The notes beneath the pieces are model-generated. The model saw only the letters and a list, made by a program, of their open reading frames with translations, was not told the origin of the DNA and searched no databases. The translations under genes and the position numbers were made by a program. Of a stretch of DNA of 32,373 nucleotides, positions 31,530-32,373 are shown piece by piece (position 1 is the stretch's first letter; every line of letters begins with the position of its first letter). The stretch is from contig LSSL01003590.1 of NCBI GenBank assembly GCA_001953115.1, positions 1 through 32,373 of the forward strand, in the 5' to 3' direction. Origin of the DNA: Smittium mucronatum (lineage: Eukaryota; Kickxellomycota; Harpellomycetes; Harpellales; Legeriomycetaceae).

Positions 31530-31860
31530 CTAATCAAAGTTTTCAGATTCACTAAAGTTGGGCTCAGATGATGCAGTTCGTTTCCAAAGGCGGGTTTTTC
31601 TTAAAGCAACCGAAAATATCGGATCATCAGATTTTCTATTTTCGAATCCTTCACAGAATTTTTTTATCATAGACTTATTTAATCTGGCGGCTAATTTTAT
31701 CTCCTCTCTTTTTTTGAACAAACTCTGCTCCTTAATTCTTGCCATATCGTAGAACTTTAAATCTTCCAATCTAAGTGGAGATAGTTTTATGTGATATTTA
31801 TTTAGTGATATGAAAATATCTGTGAAAATATATATGTTTTCCAAAATTCCTCTGTAAGTA
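31530..31860 (-). CDS. C-terminal part of an unidentified protein (possible LINE-interrupted gene)
   Basis: The minus strand is open from 32351 to a TAG at 31530 (273 codons). Right of about 31860 that frame only shadows the LINE endonuclease on the other strand. The part left of 31860, about 110 codons, reads like genuine protein: KLTRDTYRGILENIYIFTDI, LRLEDLKFYDMARIKEQSLF, REEIKLAARLNKSMIKKF, SDDPIFSVALRKTRLWK and an acidic end, NFSESENFD. The plus strand in this stretch has three in-frame stops (31750, 31792, 31855) and no recognisable LINE block. The simplest reading is the 3' end of a gene or another element into which the LINE inserted in opposite orientation. No domain is recognised, and the true upstream exon or start is not visible in the window. 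Confidence 0.4.
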
Positions 31861-32373
31861 TCTCGAGTTAACTTCAGCCACAAAATCGACTTCTCATTGG
31901 ATGAGTTGAAACGGCTAGAAAAATCATTGGGAGCCAACATTCGCCGCAAAAAAAGTAAAAATTTGCGATTAATAACGACAAAAAAACTCAGAGAAAATAA
32001 CGGTAAAATTGCAACACTTAACAGCGAAATCAGTGTAATGACGTTTAATATACGTGGAATCAAGCAAATAAAAGAGGAGCTGGAACTCCTCATCAAATTC
32101 AAAGCCCCGGATATCATCGCTATCCAAGAAAATTTTCTAAGCAAAAAAACATTCAGATGCCGTTTTCCTAGATACACCTGTGTCGAATCAAAAGCTGATC
32201 TTACTAAAGGTGGAAACGGACTTTTATTGGGTGTTAGAAACAAGTCAGGACTAGAAATTAGCGAATTTAAATCCCATCTAACATGGCTTTCTGGAATATT
32301 CTTCGGGAAAACATCGGCAGGAAAAAAATTCCAAATGCTAGTTACCAACATTCACATCCCTGGATCAGAAATC
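31858..32373 (+). CDS. LINE ORF, N-terminal part with AP-type endonuclease domain (runs off window)
   Basis: Frame open from the stop at 31855 to the end of the window (172 codons so far). A basic N-terminal segment (DELKRLEKSLGANIRRKKSK) precedes an exonuclease-endonuclease-phosphatase fold: VMTFNIRG with the metal-site Asn (32035-32058), PDIIAIQEN with the catalytic Glu at codon 32128, KGGNGLLLGV (32206-32238), and NIHIPGSE near the edge. LINE endonucleases nick the genomic target so that the element RNA can be primed. Codon use is less A/T-biased than the flanks and no stop breaks it, so this copy looks young. The start is uncertain: an in-frame ATG at 32038 is too late, so translation probably begins upstream, or the 5' end is truncated at the junction near 31858. 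RT and the 3' end lie beyond the window. Confidence 0.85.

Noticed and set aside
31558..31752. 64-codon plus-strand frame just before the LINE endonuclease
   Set aside because: It shares the endonuclease frame but is separated from it by three stops, and the minus strand here looks coding instead.
1..32373. CRISPR array, bacterial operon, plasmid origin or organelle genome
   Set aside because: No regularly spaced repeats, rRNA, tRNA, ribosome-binding-site-led ORFs or organellar genes; the eukaryotic transposon families argue for nuclear DNA.

Overview
The window is about 32 kb of very A+T-rich eukaryotic DNA. I found no intact host gene, tRNA, rRNA, CRISPR array or bacterial-style operon. 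Its recognisable content is a graveyard of transposable elements in different states of decay: a non-LTR (LINE) reverse transcriptase relic, a Ty3/gypsy LTR retrotransposon, 3' ends of another LINE-type retroposon, a Tc1/mariner-IS630 type DNA transposon with very long terminal inverted repeats, a MULE transposase relic, three copies of a TTAA-flanked MITE, and a LINE endonuclease at the right edge. Extreme A+T content plus gypsy, LINE, MULE, mariner and piggyBac-like elements fits a TE-rich, gene-poor microsporidian genome. That assignment is inference; no host marker gene is present to prove it.

Layout. 1-1000: LINE reverse-transcriptase pseudogene (+). 1000-8700: nearly featureless A/T-rich DNA, with a perfect 39-bp hairpin (2509-2621) and a foldback element with long arms (2860-3875), one arm of which carries a MITE (3092-3260). 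8700-14750: mostly empty, with several minus-strand stretches that read like rotten coding sequence, the best at 13825-14740. 14745-14940: one copy of an unnamed dispersed repeat. 16052-17888: mariner/IS630-like element with arms of about 320 bp. 18091-18713: a G+C-richer LINE-type 3' end. 18859-25257: a Ty3/gypsy element on the minus strand (5' LTR on the right, then gag, protease, RT, RNase H, integrase and 3' LTR going left), with a second LINE-type 3' end (20076-20581) inserted in its integrase and flanked by a 17-bp target duplication. 25321-25592: second copy of the unnamed repeat. 25627-25797 and 29311-29482: MITE copies. 27305-29054: MULE transposase relic (-). 31530-31860: a protein-like C-terminus on the minus strand. 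31858-32373: LINE endonuclease (+), open to the window edge.

These elements do not work together as a system. They record a series of insertions: MITE into foldback, and LINE 3' end into gypsy integrase. Most are dead. The LINE RT has FVEY where the FADD motif should be, the gypsy RT has YLED for YLDD, and the gypsy integrase has Lys in place of its catalytic Glu. The least decayed pieces are the right-edge LINE endonuclease and the two LINE 3' ends, which are also the least A+T-rich.
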